Notes under the pieces: generated by a model
Told to the model about the DNA's origin: nothing
Seen by the model: only the letters and a program-made list of their open reading frames with translations
The model's database searches: none
In this document: in pieces, positions 19,741 through 29,419 of the stretch
Layout of the letters: the number at the start of each line of letters is the position of its first letter
Position numbering within the stretch: the stretch's first letter is position 1
Assembly: GCA_947644305.1 (NCBI GenBank)
Contig: CANRYS010000021.1
Coordinates: 1-50,344 of the forward strand
Length of the DNA: 50,344 nt
Direction of reading: 5' to 3'
Source of the DNA: an uncultured Roseburia sp.
Lineage (GTDB): Bacteria; Bacillota; Clostridia; Lachnospirales; Lachnospiraceae
Translations under genes and position numbers: made by a program

Positions 19741-20916
19741 TCAGGCGATTTTTATCTTCTTGATCGTTGTCCCATCCAAAAGAAAGTACTGGTTGTCGCT
19801 CTGCGCAGGAAAAAAGTATTCATATTTCTTTCCAAAATCAAAGGAAAACTTATCTTTTCCATTCTTCCTCAATATATGACAGCTCTGATCATCTGTGAAA
19901 ATAATTTCTTGATCTGCCATTATAATATTCGTATATTTATAGCCAATCTTTTCTGACATCTCTTCCTTCCCCCGAAAAGAAAAGAGATGTGCAAACTGGT
20001 CTTCTGTACTTCCGGCATTTCCCGTAAGCACTAAAATATGATCTTCATCGTATGCCAGGCTTTTGATGTCTTTCTCAAAGGTTTTTTCAAATACCATCTC
20101 CGGCTTTTTCATATTTTCAAAAAAGGAAAAACCATTTTCATAAAAGATAGCTACCTCATCCTCTGCAATAAATTTGATGCAGGATATCATATTCTTTTCA
20201 AAAGATTTTCCACCTACAAGAGTATTCTGGTCTTGACCGACTTCAGTAAAATTATAAAAACAGACTTTATTTTCCATGCCTCCGTCAGCAAGCATATAAG
20301 CAGCCACCAAGCTGTCACCATCTGGAGAAATATCAAAATCCAGTGGATAGCCATTGTCCGTCACATTGGTGGGCACCTCTACCATCAATGGCTCTACCGT
20401 ATTATAGGGATCGTATATATTGATCACATCCGAATCCTCATCGTGGAGCAGCACCGCCACCTTTCCGTTGGCTGCCACCTTCAGACGCCCAATAGGAAAA
20501 GCCATCTCCATATCCACACCCGAATCCTTGCCATTGTACACATAAAATTTCTTGGCGCCGATATCCGCCACAGCCACATAATCCCCACATACATCTACCA
20601 TGGGATTTTCCATCTCATATCCGCCGTTCCACAATGTCTTTCCATTTCCATCGAGAAGGGAGATCCCATCACGGCTGTACTTCAAAAGTTTATTTTGAAA
20701 GGAACGATAGGTCACATTGTTGCTGTCTGCTCTGGCAACCTCACTCACCACATCATACCCAGAAAAAGATCGGTTCATGTAATAATAGGATACGGTAACG
20801 ATCGCCGCAATTCCTATAACCAGCGCCGCCCCTATGAAAATAACCAGCAACCGGAACCGGCGTCTCTTTTTTTTCTTTCTCTCATCTTCAAAATCCTTTT
20901 CCGAAAAATCATACAT
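19741..20916 (-). CDS. DUF5711 family single-pass membrane protein
   Basis: A 391-residue protein with a charged N-terminus (KKKKRRRF), one membrane helix (about 24-46) and an extracytoplasmic region with repeated beta-propeller-like strands (LLDGNGKTLWNGGYEM, YVAVADIGAKKFYVYNGK, HLFSFRGKEEMSEKIG). The family is common in Clostridia with no known function. It is 32 bp ahead of cvpA and 97 bp behind the MPN-like gene, so probably in one operon. Confidence 0.8.
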   Translation of the reverse strand: MYDFSEKDFEDERKKKKRRRFRLLVIFIGAALVIGIAAIVTVSYYYMNRSFSGYDVVSEVARADSNNVTYRSFQNKLLKYSRDGISLLDGNGKTLWNGGYEMENPMVDVCGDYVAVADIGAKKFYVYNGKDSGVDMEMAFPIGRLKVAANGKVAVLLHDEDSDVINIYDPYNTVEPLMVEVPTNVTDNGYPLDFDISPDGDSLVAAYMLADGGMENKVCFYNFTEVGQDQNTLVGGKSFEKNMISCIKFIAEDEVAIFYENGFSFFENMKKPEMVFEKTFEKDIKSLAYDEDHILVLTGNAGSTEDQFAHLFSFRGKEEMSEKIGYKYTNIIMADQEIIFTDDQSCHILRKNGKDKFSFDFGKKYEYFFPAQSDNQYFLLDGTTIKKIKIA

Positions 20917-21013
20917 CTGCCAGCTTCACCCCGTTCCCGATATCCAAAACATCATCTATTCGACAGTATACCATATGAAATCTTTTTTTTCAATCGGATT
21001 CTACCATATACGG

Positions 21014-21952
21014 CTATTGCGGCGGCTGGCCTCCTTCTATTCCGCCCTGGGAGACTGCCGCTGCTGGCACCTCTGGAACAGCGGCCGTTCCAGAAACTGC
21101 AGCACTGCTCGTCCCTGCTACCGCATTGCCACTGACTACACCGCTGCCGATGGTCTCTACTGTGGTCTTTTTATCCTTATCTTTGCCCCCCAGCACAGCG
21201 GTTTGAAGCCCCGTGATCTGATTTTTTAATTCGGTAAGGCCGTTTTTATTTCCCCAAGCTACCACTCCTAGAGCCAGTCCTAGCACAACCACCATCGCAG
21301 CCAGTCCATAGGTCCATTTTCCCTCTTCTTGCTTTTTCTTTTCCTCATTTTCCCGGAGAACTCCCCGGATATTCCGAAGCACCCGGTCATCCTCCTGCTC
21401 CACAATATGCACGAACCGATTTGCTTCCTCCATCATATAATTGCGCATCTCAGGATTTTTTTCATAATATATGTAGTATCCCTCCTGGCGGCAAAAGCTA
21501 CTATTTTCATAGAGGTAGAAGTCGTCTCTCGCTCCATTTTCTTCATATATATATAGTAGCTTATCCCCCTCCGAAAAATTCCGCCGATGTATCTCCAGAA
21601 GTCTGTCCATCCCATCCCTGCTCTGTCCCTTTCCAGAGTAGTACCAGCCCACGATGTCCAGATCTGTGAAATTCTCTTTAATATCCGTATAGATGCCTGT
21701 CCACATTTCCTGTGAGAATGTATCACTATCCCGCTTATGAAAGTCCTTGATGGAGACCATTCCCGATATTAGAAATACCTTTTCTCTGGCATGATAAAAA
21801 CGATGTCCCAGAAGCACACCGCCCAACTCTGTACCTTTTCTCTCTTTAGACATCCTTCTGGCAAAAGACATCACATAGTCCTCTACATATATCTTTGTCT
21901 TCCCTTTTGTATCACCTATCTGACGTACGCTTTTTGGTGCTTTCCAGTCCAT
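21014..21952 (-). CDS. Degenerate MPN/JAB-like domain protein with membrane anchor
   Basis: A 312-residue protein. Residues 1-150 look like an MPN/JAB fold: ELGGVLLGHRFYHAREKVFLISG and DLDIVGWYYSGKGQSRDGMDRL. In active JAMM proteases the second segment reads GWxHxHP with a later Asp; here the metal-binding His are replaced (WYYSGKG), so it is probably not a peptidase. A charged region and a membrane helix (about 230-250) follow, then a short coiled coil and an Ala/Val/Gly-rich tail ending QPPQ. A longer frame would add 50 basic residues, but CGGAGGGAAATC sits before the ATG at 21952. The JAB assignment is mine and moderately sure. Confidence 0.65.
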   Translation of the reverse strand: MDWKAPKSVRQIGDTKGKTKIYVEDYVMSFARRMSKERKGTELGGVLLGHRFYHAREKVFLISGMVSIKDFHKRDSDTFSQEMWTGIYTDIKENFTDLDIVGWYYSGKGQSRDGMDRLLEIHRRNFSEGDKLLYIYEENGARDDFYLYENSSFCRQEGYYIYYEKNPEMRNYMMEEANRFVHIVEQEDDRVLRNIRGVLRENEEKKKQEEGKWTYGLAAMVVVLGLALGVVAWGNKNGLTELKNQITGLQTAVLGGKDKDKKTTVETIGSGVVSGNAVAGTSSAAVSGTAAVPEVPAAAVSQGGIEGGQPPQ

Positions 21953-22149
21953 GATTTCCCTCCGTTTTATTGGTTTTGCTCTCATTATAAAACAAGGAAA
22001 ATAAAATTTTTGTCGCATTCTGAAAAGAAAATCAGATTTTTTATTTTTCATGAGTATTTTTCGTTTATCTGCCAATACTTTTCTTAGATAAGCAGTTATC
22101 ATGGTAGTGCCGTCGTAGCGGCATGTCCATTTAGAAAGGGAGTACGCAA

Positions 22150-22740
22150 ATGATTTATTATTTTAATCCTGCCGACCGGCACGCATTAAGTGAATTTTCT
22201 AGAACTTTGTCTATTTTAATGAGAAAACATGATATTTCAAATAGAGAAACTGTAATTGTATGTATCGGCTCCGACCGGGCAACCGGGGACTCACTGGGGC
22301 CTATCGTCGGACATTTTCTTGCTATGCACCAAAAAAACTTCCATCTTTATGGCACTCTGGAAAATCCAGTCCATGCCAAAAATCTGGAAGATGCTCTTGA
22401 ATTTATAAGAAAAAATCACAGAAACCCCGTAATCATCGCCGTTGATGCTTCTCTTGGCATCGCGGAGCACGTCGGTTACATCACCGTGGGGGAGGGATCT
22501 CTCGCCCCTGGTGTGGGAGTCTCCAAAGAACTTCCCTCTGTGGGAGATCTGTTTATCACTGGCATCGTCAACCTGTCAGGGTTTGGTGGACAGATGCTTC
22601 TACAGACCACCAGACTGAATCTTGTCATGCGCTTGGCAGATTTCATCTACCGCGGACTGAACCGTAGCTTGATTCGGGAATACGCCTCGTCCTCCTCAAG
22701 CCATTCAAAGCTCAGTCCTGCCCTGCAGCGCGCGGAATAA
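22150..22740 (+). CDS. yyaC: Sporulation protein YyaC (DUF1256)
   Basis: A 196-residue protein of the YyaC family, distantly related to the germination protease GPR and to hydrogenase-maturation proteases. Hallmarks: [21 protein letters not shown], the [13 protein letters not shown] segment, IIAVDASLG, and [18 protein letters not shown]. Presence indicates a spore former. GAAAGGGAGT precedes the ATG. Its last 36 bp overlap the end of recR tail to tail. Confidence 0.92.
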   Translation: MIYYFNPADRHALSEFSRTLSILMRKHDISNRETVIVCIGSDRATGDSLGPIVGHFLAMHQKNFHLYGTLENPVHAKNLEDALEFIRKNHRNPVIIAVDASLGIAEHVGYITVGEGSLAPGVGVSKELPSVGDLFITGIVNLSGFGGQMLLQTTRLNLVMRLADFIYRGLNRSLIREYASSSSSHSKLSPALQRAE

Positions 22741-23301
22741 TGTCACTTCATCAATATATTCCAAATCACCGCCCACCGGCACTCCGCTGGCGATTCGGGT
22801 CACCTTGATACCAGCCGGCTTCAAAAGTTTACTGATATACATCGCCGTAGCCTCTCCCTCCAAAGTTGAATTGGTGGCGATGATAACTTCATCCACATCC
22901 GTCTGAAGGCGCTGCATCAGTTCCTTTAGGCGGATGTCTGCCGGTGTCACTCCCAGCGTCGGATTGATGGCTCCGTGAAGCACATGATATACCCCCTCAT
23001 ACTGCCCAGTCTTCTCATAAGCGATAAGATCTCTCGTATCCTCTACCACCATAATGGTTTTCTTATCCCGCTTGGGATTTGCACAGATAGGACAGATCTC
23101 ACTGTCAGTCAGGGTAAAACACTCTTTACAATACCGTACATTCTTTTTCGCTGAGAGAATGACAGACGATAGTCTCTCGGCCCGTTCCTCCGGCATGTTT
23201 ATGATATGAAAAGCGAGGCGCTGCGCCGATTTCGCACCTATACTTGGCAACTGTGCCAATTCTTCAATCAACTGATTGATTGACTCCGAGTAGTAATTCA
23301 T
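22705..23301 (-). CDS. recR: Recombination protein RecR
   Basis: RecR, 198 residues, acting with RecO and RecF to load RecA at gaps. Helix-hairpin-helix ([16 protein letters not shown]), zinc finger ([16 protein letters not shown]), Toprim domain with [14 protein letters not shown] and [13 protein letters not shown], and the Walker-like end [18 protein letters not shown]. The usual LHGxxSPLxGIGP reads [13 protein letters not shown] here. The start overlaps the ybaB stop by one base (TGATG). Confidence 0.97.
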   Translation of the reverse strand: MNYYSESINQLIEELAQLPSIGAKSAQRLAFHIINMPEERAERLSSVILSAKKNVRYCKECFTLTDSEICPICANPKRDKKTIMVVEDTRDLIAYEKTGQYEGVYHVLHGAINPTLGVTPADIRLKELMQRLQTDVDEVIIATNSTLEGEATAMYISKLLKPAGIKVTRIASGVPVGGDLEYIDEVTLFRALQGRTEL

Positions 23302-23651
23302 CAGAATGGAAATCCTCCGCCCAGATTTAGACCGCCAGTAAGTGCCTCCATCGCCTTTGCATTATCTGCTTCCATCTTACGCAGAGCCTCATTGGTGGCT
23401 GCCACGATCAAATCTTCCAGCATCTCAATATCATCTGGGTCCACGACCTCCTCCGAGAGTTTCACAGAAAGAACCTCCTTTTTTCCGGAGACTTTTACAG
23501 TCACAGCGCCACCGCCGGCAGTCGCTTCAAATTCTTTATCTTCCATTTCTTTCTGTTGCTCTTCCATCTGGCGCTGCATTTTCTGCGCCTGCTTCATAAG
23601 ATTGTTCATATTTCCAGGCATTCCTCCCTGGAATCCACCACGTCTAGCCAT
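23301..23651 (-). CDS. YbaB/EbfC nucleoid-associated protein
   Basis: A 116-residue DNA-binding protein, usually a dimer. Gly-rich N-terminus ([19 protein letters not shown]), long helix ([37 protein letters not shown]) and C-terminal helix ([22 protein letters not shown]). GAAAGGAAG precedes the ATG. The order dnaX-ybaB-recR is conserved across bacteria. Confidence 0.95.
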   Translation of the reverse strand: MARRGGFQGGMPGNMNNLMKQAQKMQRQMEEQQKEMEDKEFEATAGGGAVTVKVSGKKEVLSVKLSEEVVDPDDIEMLEDLIVAATNEALRKMEADNAKAMEALTGGLNLGGGFPF

Positions 23652-23685
23652 TGTTGTCTTCCTTTCAATTTGAATCTTTTATTTT

Positions 23686-25269
23686 TTAGTCCATAGCCTC
23701 GATCTCAATATCACTGTCCGCAAACAACCCTCTCAATTCAGGAAGCGCGTCGTATTCTCTCTGATCTGCCACTAGACGAAATTCAATGTTTATACTCTTT
23801 CTAATAAGTTTCTCTGCCACATGACACAGCTTCTCTTTGTGGTCCTCTTCTCCTGTAAAATACGCATATGCTGTATCTTCTGAAAAGGCGATTACCAACG
23901 CACCAGCATCATCTACTGTCAGAGTCACATGATTCAGCATGTTTTTGCTGACCGGGTCCAGTTGATTCAGAACTTGATGCCAGTTTCCCACCAGAGATTT
24001 CACCTCGGCCGGAACCGCACTCTCCAGAATCTTCTTCGAGGGGACTTCTACTGCGTTATTGTCAGGCGTTGCAGGTGTTGGTTGTAAGTTCTGTACCGTC
24101 TGTGTCGCCACAAGCCCATGTTCCAGCTTCTCTTCTATATTATGAATCCGGTTCACGATGGATTCATAATCCTTCTCCATCTCCGGCCGGCTAAGCCGAA
24201 TCAACGCCACCTCAAACAGTACTCTTTTCTGATCGGAATATTTCATCTGATTTTCCACATCAGACAGTACCCGGATGTAGCGGAAGATCATATCCAGCTC
24301 CAGTTCCTTCGCCGTCCCGATCAGGGTGTGCAGATTCTCCTGAGACATATCTATGATTTCCTCCGGATGCTCTGTGCTCTTTACGATCATCAGATTTCTC
24401 ATATACCAGATCAGCTCGTCACAAAACCGTGCCAGATCCTTTCCCGCGGATATGATCTCATCAATGATCTGCATCATTCCAGCCACGTTTCCCGCCGCCA
24501 GCGCTCCCGTAAAGGAGGCATATACCTCATTGTCCACAGCTCCCAGCACTTTGAGGACTTTTTCATAAGTCAGTTCCTCACCAAAATAAAAGGAGATGCA
24601 CTGCTCCAGAAGGCTCAGACCATCTCGCAGGGCGCCGTCAGCAAGTTTGGCGATATACGTCAGAGCCCGTTCCTCTGCTGCGATCTCCTCCTGATCTAAC
24701 AACTCTCTCAGTCTCGCAGCGATGGTCTCCACTGAAATTCTCTTAAAATCATATCTCTGGCACCGAGACAGAATAGTCATGGGAATTTTATGAACTTCCG
24801 TCGTCGCCAGTATAAAGATCAGATAAGAGGGCGGCTCCTCCAATGTCTTTAAGAGCGCATTAAATGCACTTGTGGTAAGCATATGCACTTCGTCAATAAT
24901 ATATACTTTATACCTGCCCTGTGCCGGAGAATACTGAACCTCTTCGATCACCTGGCGGATATCGTCTACTTTATTATTGGATGCTGCATCCATCTCCACC
25001 ACATTCATGGAATTTCCCGCCGCGATCGCCTGACACATATCACACTCACCACAAGGTCCCTTTTCCCCAGGGTTTTCACAGTTTACTGCCTTGGCAAATA
25101 TCTTTGCCACCGTCGTCTTTCCGGTTCCCCGGGTTCCACAGAACAGATAGGCATGTCCAACATGGTCGGATCGGATCTGGTTCTTTAGAGTGGTTACGAT
25201 ATGATCCTGTCCCTTTACCTCCTCAAAATTGTCCGGTCTGAATTTGCGGTACAGCGCCTGATAAGACAT
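23686..25269 (-). CDS. dnaX: DNA polymerase III subunit gamma/tau
   Basis: Clamp-loader ATPase, 527 residues. Residues 1-240 hold Walker A (GTRGTGKTT), the zinc module CENPGEKGPCGECDMC, Walker B (VYIIDEVHML) and sensor 1 (LATTEVHKI); a helical collar follows, and the last 150 residues form the tau part that meets the polymerase. The longer frame to 25287 begins within the AGGAGGAGAC binding site, so the ATG at 25269 is used. I did not see an obvious slippery site for a short gamma form. Confidence 0.96.
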   Translation of the reverse strand: MSYQALYRKFRPDNFEEVKGQDHIVTTLKNQIRSDHVGHAYLFCGTRGTGKTTVAKIFAKAVNCENPGEKGPCGECDMCQAIAAGNSMNVVEMDAASNNKVDDIRQVIEEVQYSPAQGRYKVYIIDEVHMLTTSAFNALLKTLEEPPSYLIFILATTEVHKIPMTILSRCQRYDFKRISVETIAARLRELLDQEEIAAEERALTYIAKLADGALRDGLSLLEQCISFYFGEELTYEKVLKVLGAVDNEVYASFTGALAAGNVAGMMQIIDEIISAGKDLARFCDELIWYMRNLMIVKSTEHPEEIIDMSQENLHTLIGTAKELELDMIFRYIRVLSDVENQMKYSDQKRVLFEVALIRLSRPEMEKDYESIVNRIHNIEEKLEHGLVATQTVQNLQPTPATPDNNAVEVPSKKILESAVPAEVKSLVGNWHQVLNQLDPVSKNMLNHVTLTVDDAGALVIAFSEDTAYAYFTGEEDHKEKLCHVAEKLIRKSINIEFRLVADQREYDALPELRGLFADSDIEIEAMD

Positions 25270-25302
25270 GCCTTGTCTCCTCCTCACATTTTTCCAGTCT
25301 GT

Positions 25303-26376
25303 TTAATCACCAAAACAGATGCCAAGATTTTTTGCTTCTTGAATGATCGATGAATCTGGATCTACCATTTTCAATTTCCCCGCCACTTCACTCAAAGGCA
25401 CAGGAACGATCTCATTTCCTTTAAAACCTACCATATAACCATATTTTCCCTCTAGAATCAGATCTGCTGCCGCTGCTCCGAGCCGACTAGAAATCACCCG
25501 GTCATAAGCACACGGACTTCCTCCCCGCTGGGTATGTCCCGGCACCGTAATCCGAATCTCCTGCCCGGTCCGCTCCTGAATCTCCGCTCCGATTTTGTAG
25601 GAAATACTTGGATATGGATTATTCTTTAATTTCTCTTTATATTCTTTTTTGGAAAGAGCAGCATCTTCTTTGGAAATAGCTCCCTCTGCCACGGCAAGAA
25701 TAGAAAATCGTTTTCCCGCCTCTGTTCTCTTTTCGATGGCTGATATAACAGAATCAATGTCATAGGGAATCTCTGGGAGCAGGATCACGTCTGCCCCACC
25801 TGCGATACCAGCATGAAGTGTGAGCCAACCTACCTTATGTCCCATTACTTCCACAATAAACACCCTGCCATGAGAATACGCTGTAGTATGAATACAATCA
25901 ATGCAGTTTGTCGCTATATCCACTGCACTCTGGAAACCAAAGGTCATATCTGTACCCCAGATATCGTTGTCAATGGTCTTAGGCAGTCCTACAACATTCA
26001 GTCCTTCTTCTCGCAGAAGGTTTGCTGTCTTCTGTGTTCCATTGCCCCCCAATATGACAAGACAATCCAATTTTAGTTTTTGATAGGTATTTTTCATAGC
26101 AAGTACTTTATCCATGCCATTGGCATCTGGCTTTCTCATATGTTTAAACGGCTGTCTGGAAGATCCGAGAATCGTCCCGCCTTCCGTTAGAATCCCTGAG
26201 AAATCAGACGGTTTCATTTTCACGTATTTTTCATACATGAGACCCTTGTACCCTTCTAAAATACCCAGAATCTCCACATCCTTATCCGCCTCATAAAGAG
26301 TCTTTGCCACTCCCCGCATCGTTGCGTTCAGTGCCTGGCAGTCTCCGCCACTGGTCAAAAAAGCTACTCTTCTCAT
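25303..26376 (-). CDS. pfkA: 6-phosphofructokinase, group III type
   Basis: A 357-residue glycolytic enzyme making fructose 1,6-bisphosphate. N-terminal FLTSGGDCQALNATMRGV, donor site GGNGTQKTA, catalytic PKTIDND and the sugar site MGHKVGWL. A Lys in PKTIDND is typical of PPi-dependent and mixed (group III) enzymes, while the Gly after GGN points to ATP; the usual Asp of GGDG is Asn. On family knowledge, an ATP-using group III enzyme is likely, with PPi use not excluded. A GTG two codons upstream lies in the GAGGAAGGTG binding region, so the ATG at 26376 is preferred. Confidence 0.92.
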   Translation of the reverse strand: MRRVAFLTSGGDCQALNATMRGVAKTLYEADKDVEILGILEGYKGLMYEKYVKMKPSDFSGILTEGGTILGSSRQPFKHMRKPDANGMDKVLAMKNTYQKLKLDCLVILGGNGTQKTANLLREEGLNVVGLPKTIDNDIWGTDMTFGFQSAVDIATNCIDCIHTTAYSHGRVFIVEVMGHKVGWLTLHAGIAGGADVILLPEIPYDIDSVISAIEKRTEAGKRFSILAVAEGAISKEDAALSKKEYKEKLKNNPYPSISYKIGAEIQERTGQEIRITVPGHTQRGGSPCAYDRVISSRLGAAAADLILEGKYGYMVGFKGNEIVPVPLSEVAGKLKMVDPDSSIIQEAKNLGICFGD

Positions 26377-26472
26377 ATGCACCTTCCTCTCATTGCCCGT
26401 TTACAAGCATTTTTTATAATCTACATCGTCTAAACTCTATGATATCATATTTGCAAATGGTTTTCAATTCAT

Positions 26473-27780
26473 TTAACAGGGAGGTGCAGCTACTTTCACA
26501 ACCCCCACCTGCACGCGGTCCCTGCCGCTTTCCTTTCCTTCATAAAGTGCCTGATCCGCTGCTTTGATCAATTCATCCATATTTCTTTTTGGATTCCCCT
26601 CTATGATACCTATGGTTACCGTTACCCCTAGTTCTTTATCCCCATAAGGAATCCTAAGTTTTCGTATCTTTTCCGAAATCTTTTCGGCTTCTTCTAATGA
26701 TGTATCCAATCCCTTCTCGGAAAAAACGAGAAGAAATTCTTCCCCGCCCCATCTGGCGGCGCACCCCTGCTTTTTCATATTTTTCCTCATAATATTTGAC
26801 ACCTTCCGCAGCACCAGATCCCCACAGTCATGTCCATAATTATCATTAAATTTTTTAAAAAAATCGATGTCTGCGATCGCCACAGAAAATGCAGAGTTCC
26901 TTTCCTTCGCACCATCTATCACCTTTTTAAGCCAGTTTTCACCGTAATGGCGATTATATAACCCCGTGAGTGAATCCCGTTCTACCAGCTCCCGCAGCGC
27001 ACACTGCATCTGCACAGCGGATTTTCCAATCCTCCCCAGCTCATCCTTTCGTTGTTCCACGACCTCTCCTAGCTCCGCTGTAAAATCTCCCCGTTCCACC
27101 TTCATAAGAAATGTCTGAAGGTTCCTCATCGCCCCGGTCAACCGCTCCGAATACTGCCACATAATCACACTCATAGCTAACACCGCTAAAATAATAATCG
27201 TCACGATGGGAAGCACTCCCTGTAGCACAATCTCTCTGACATAGTAGGACGGTTTTCCTGCAAATATCATGCCGGTACACTTTTTCTGGGAATCATACAT
27301 GGGACAATAATACGCAAAATAATCTTGGCCATTGATACTTGTCTCAGCATAAAAGCGCTCTGTTTCTCCTTTATATACATCTCTGATAATCACGGCATTT
27401 GCTTTGGATCCTACAATCGGCTTATTCTCTTTGTTGAGAATCGTGGTAACGACACGGGTGTCTTGATAAAAAATGCTTATATCTGCACCGGAAATCTCTT
27501 TTAATGTCTCCAGAATCTCTGCCGCCTCCTCTGTCTTCCTGTCCCCCTTAAATATCCCTGTACTCCCAGAATTTTGCTGGTACTCTCCCGGAAACTCTTT
27601 TTCAAAAATATAGGCCGCTGACTGCGCCACATTTTTCAACCCGGATTCCACTTCTTGATGGACGGATTTCGCCAGTCGGTTGCAACTGCACAATATGATC
27701 ACGATCCCGAATAAAAGAATGGGAATTAGAGTGACGCCCAACAGTCTTTTTCTCAAACCTAAACCTGCTCTCTTCTTCAT
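26473..27780 (-). CDS. Membrane diguanylate cyclase (Cache-HAMP-GGDEF)
   Basis: A 435-residue enzyme making c-di-GMP. Membrane helix (about 13-33), a single-Cache-like sensing domain (about 36-180, DISIFYQDTRVVTTIL and GMIFAGKPSYYVREIV), a second helix (about 187-208), HAMP (about 210-265) and GGDEF (about 270-425) with RDSLTGLYNRHYG, IADIDFFKKFNDNYGHDCGD and the active site RWGGEEF. The sequence five residues before GGEEF lacks the RxxD inhibitory site, so product inhibition is not expected. GGGAGG precedes the ATG. Two perfect TGTCGAA boxes lie upstream of its promoter, suggesting Spo0A control. Confidence 0.93.
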   Translation of the reverse strand: MKKRAGLGLRKRLLGVTLIPILLFGIVIILCSCNRLAKSVHQEVESGLKNVAQSAAYIFEKEFPGEYQQNSGSTGIFKGDRKTEEAAEILETLKEISGADISIFYQDTRVVTTILNKENKPIVGSKANAVIIRDVYKGETERFYAETSINGQDYFAYYCPMYDSQKKCTGMIFAGKPSYYVREIVLQGVLPIVTIIILAVLAMSVIMWQYSERLTGAMRNLQTFLMKVERGDFTAELGEVVEQRKDELGRIGKSAVQMQCALRELVERDSLTGLYNRHYGENWLKKVIDGAKERNSAFSVAIADIDFFKKFNDNYGHDCGDLVLRKVSNIMRKNMKKQGCAARWGGEEFLLVFSEKGLDTSLEEAEKISEKIRKLRIPYGDKELGVTVTIGIIEGNPKRNMDELIKAADQALYEGKESGRDRVQVGVVKVAAPPC

Positions 27781-27813
27781 AGTACCTCCCGATTTTATGT
27801 ATATATATGTCTA

Positions 27814-27843
27814 ATTATACTATAATTTATGGAGAGATTTCAA
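27814..27843 (-). promoter_or_regulatory. SigA-type promoter of the diguanylate cyclase
   Basis: On the minus strand TTGAAA (27843-27838), 18-bp spacer, TATAAT (27819-27814). Confidence 0.55.
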
Positions 27844-27865
27844 CAAAAAAAACATTCTATCATTC

Positions 27866-27892
27866 CTCGATTTCATTCGACATCATTCGACA
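27866..27892 (-). promoter_or_regulatory. Tandem Spo0A-type boxes ahead of the diguanylate cyclase
   Basis: Two exact TGTCGAA boxes (minus strand; 27892-27886 and 27882-27876) spaced 10 bp, with a degenerate third (27872-27866) in phase. They lie just upstream of the -35. The match to the 0A box is established; binding is inference. Confidence 0.6.
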
Positions 27893-27946
27893 AAAAATAA
27901 CCGATTTACGGGATTTACCTCTGTTAGTTTCCATGGAAAATTCCAC

Positions 27947-27986
27947 AAAAAAACTGCCGCCTCGACTATGCGATGCAGCAGTTTTT
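27947..27986 (-). terminator. Rho-independent terminator of the second esterase
   Basis: AAAACTGC and GCAGTTTT pair around a 20-base loop; on the minus strand seven T follow. Confidence 0.65.
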
Positions 27987-28007
27987 ATCTCTTATAAATA
28001 ATGATCC

Positions 28008-29390
28008 CTAATTGCGGTGGAAAATGCGTCGAAGGAAATTATACATTCCCGGCTTATACACACTGCCATCATGACCACCCGGCAGTTCAAAGTAAAGGTG
28101 GGGAACCTGATTCGCAGTCAAAGCATCCGTGTAATCTTTCGGGAAGTTCTTCACCGTCCCATCATTTGTTCCTTTCACGATCATCACAAGGGTATCATTC
28201 ATGTACTGATCCTGCAGAGTAAATGTCTCAGAGGTAAATAATCCATCTTCGTGAACACCATTGTCATTGTGTTCAAAGATGCCAGGAGCCGGACAAAAAG
28301 CCCCAATGTACCGGAACGTATCCTGAAGGGTAAATCCGATATGCAGGCTGACGCGTCCTCCCATGGAAAATCCGCATACTGCCGTATTCTCACGCCCCGT
28401 CATTGTGGAATAATGCTCGTTGATATAAGGCATCAGACACTCTTTCAGGTCATTCAGAAAATTATTATACGCCGCATAGTGTTCCACGCTAAAGAAAGCA
28501 TTGTCCCCTTGATTGCCTTTTTCATTGGCACAACAGCTTGGGAACACGGCGATCATTTCCTCCGCATCTCCATTTGCGATGGCATTCCAGATCAGATTCT
28601 GAACTTTGTCGCCGTAAAATACTTTTTCATCCCCGCCGATACCATGATTCATATATACCACCGGATATTTCTTATCCTCGGTATAGCCCTTCGGCAGAAC
28701 GACCTTTGCCTTTCTCGTAACAACAGCATCTTCTTTGATCACAGTGGAGCCGTATGTAATATCCTCCACCGTTCCCGCCACCTCGTCATTCACTTGATCG
28801 AATCCGTCAGGCACACTGGAATCCGTATCCTCGATATAGGGACCGATCGGCTTCATGACAGGTGCTGGCGTCTCCGTCTCAAGGGGAGCTTCTGTCTGTT
28901 TCGGCTCCTCTGTCTGTTTTGGACCCTCGGTGTTCTGTGGCTGGCCGCTTGGCTGTGGAACCGGTGTCACCACTGGCGTCGCGGCTGGACTTGAAGACGG
29001 AACTGCTGTAGGCAACGGTTTCTTCCCATCGTCTTTCTTTTTGATCGTAACTACCGTCTTCCCAAGCTTCTTCGTCTTTTTCTTATAAGTTTCTTTTACC
29101 GTGATGGTAACTTTTCCTGCTTTTTTAGCTGTGACTACGCCGCTCTTAGACACACTTGCCTTTGCCTTTGAAGATGAAACAAAACGGTAAACTGCTTTTT
29201 TCTTTTTTCCGTTTATCGCAATCTTCTTTTTCTGGCCAACTTTCATTGTGATCTTTTTTGTCTTGAGCTTTGTCTTTTTTGCCGCCTGTGAATCCACAGG
29301 TAATGAACTTGAAAAAGCAAGTCCGAGGATAAGCAGCATACAGATCACTCTCTTACTTGAACTTTTAAACAATGTAAACACTCCCTTCAT
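28008..29390 (-). CDS. Secreted CE1-type esterase, paralogue of the 6.9-kb gene
   Basis: A 460-residue exported hydrolase. Signal peptide (about 1-36), Lys-rich Big_2-like module (about 37-118), Pro/Thr/Glu linker with repeated EPKQTE (about 120-190), esterase domain (about 200-460). Catalytic parts: MNHGIGGDEKVF, nucleophile Ser342 in GFSMGG, Asp in KGTNDGT, His in LPGGHDGSVY; it ends FLRRIFHRN, like FVRRIF in its paralogue. The ATG at 29390 lacks a good binding site, while AAGGGAGTG is 6 bases before a TTG at 29372, which may be the real start. It is 29 bp behind nfnB, an odd partner. Confidence 0.86.
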   Translation of the reverse strand: MKGVFTLFKSSSKRVICMLLILGLAFSSSLPVDSQAAKKTKLKTKKITMKVGQKKKIAINGKKKKAVYRFVSSSKAKASVSKSGVVTAKKAGKVTITVKETYKKKTKKLGKTVVTIKKKDDGKKPLPTAVPSSSPAATPVVTPVPQPSGQPQNTEGPKQTEEPKQTEAPLETETPAPVMKPIGPYIEDTDSSVPDGFDQVNDEVAGTVEDITYGSTVIKEDAVVTRKAKVVLPKGYTEDKKYPVVYMNHGIGGDEKVFYGDKVQNLIWNAIANGDAEEMIAVFPSCCANEKGNQGDNAFFSVEHYAAYNNFLNDLKECLMPYINEHYSTMTGRENTAVCGFSMGGRVSLHIGFTLQDTFRYIGAFCPAPGIFEHNDNGVHEDGLFTSETFTLQDQYMNDTLVMIVKGTNDGTVKNFPKDYTDALTANQVPHLYFELPGGHDGSVYKPGMYNFLRRIFHRN

Positions 29391-29419
29391 CTATACTTGC
29401 GCCGGCGTTCCGGCTATTA

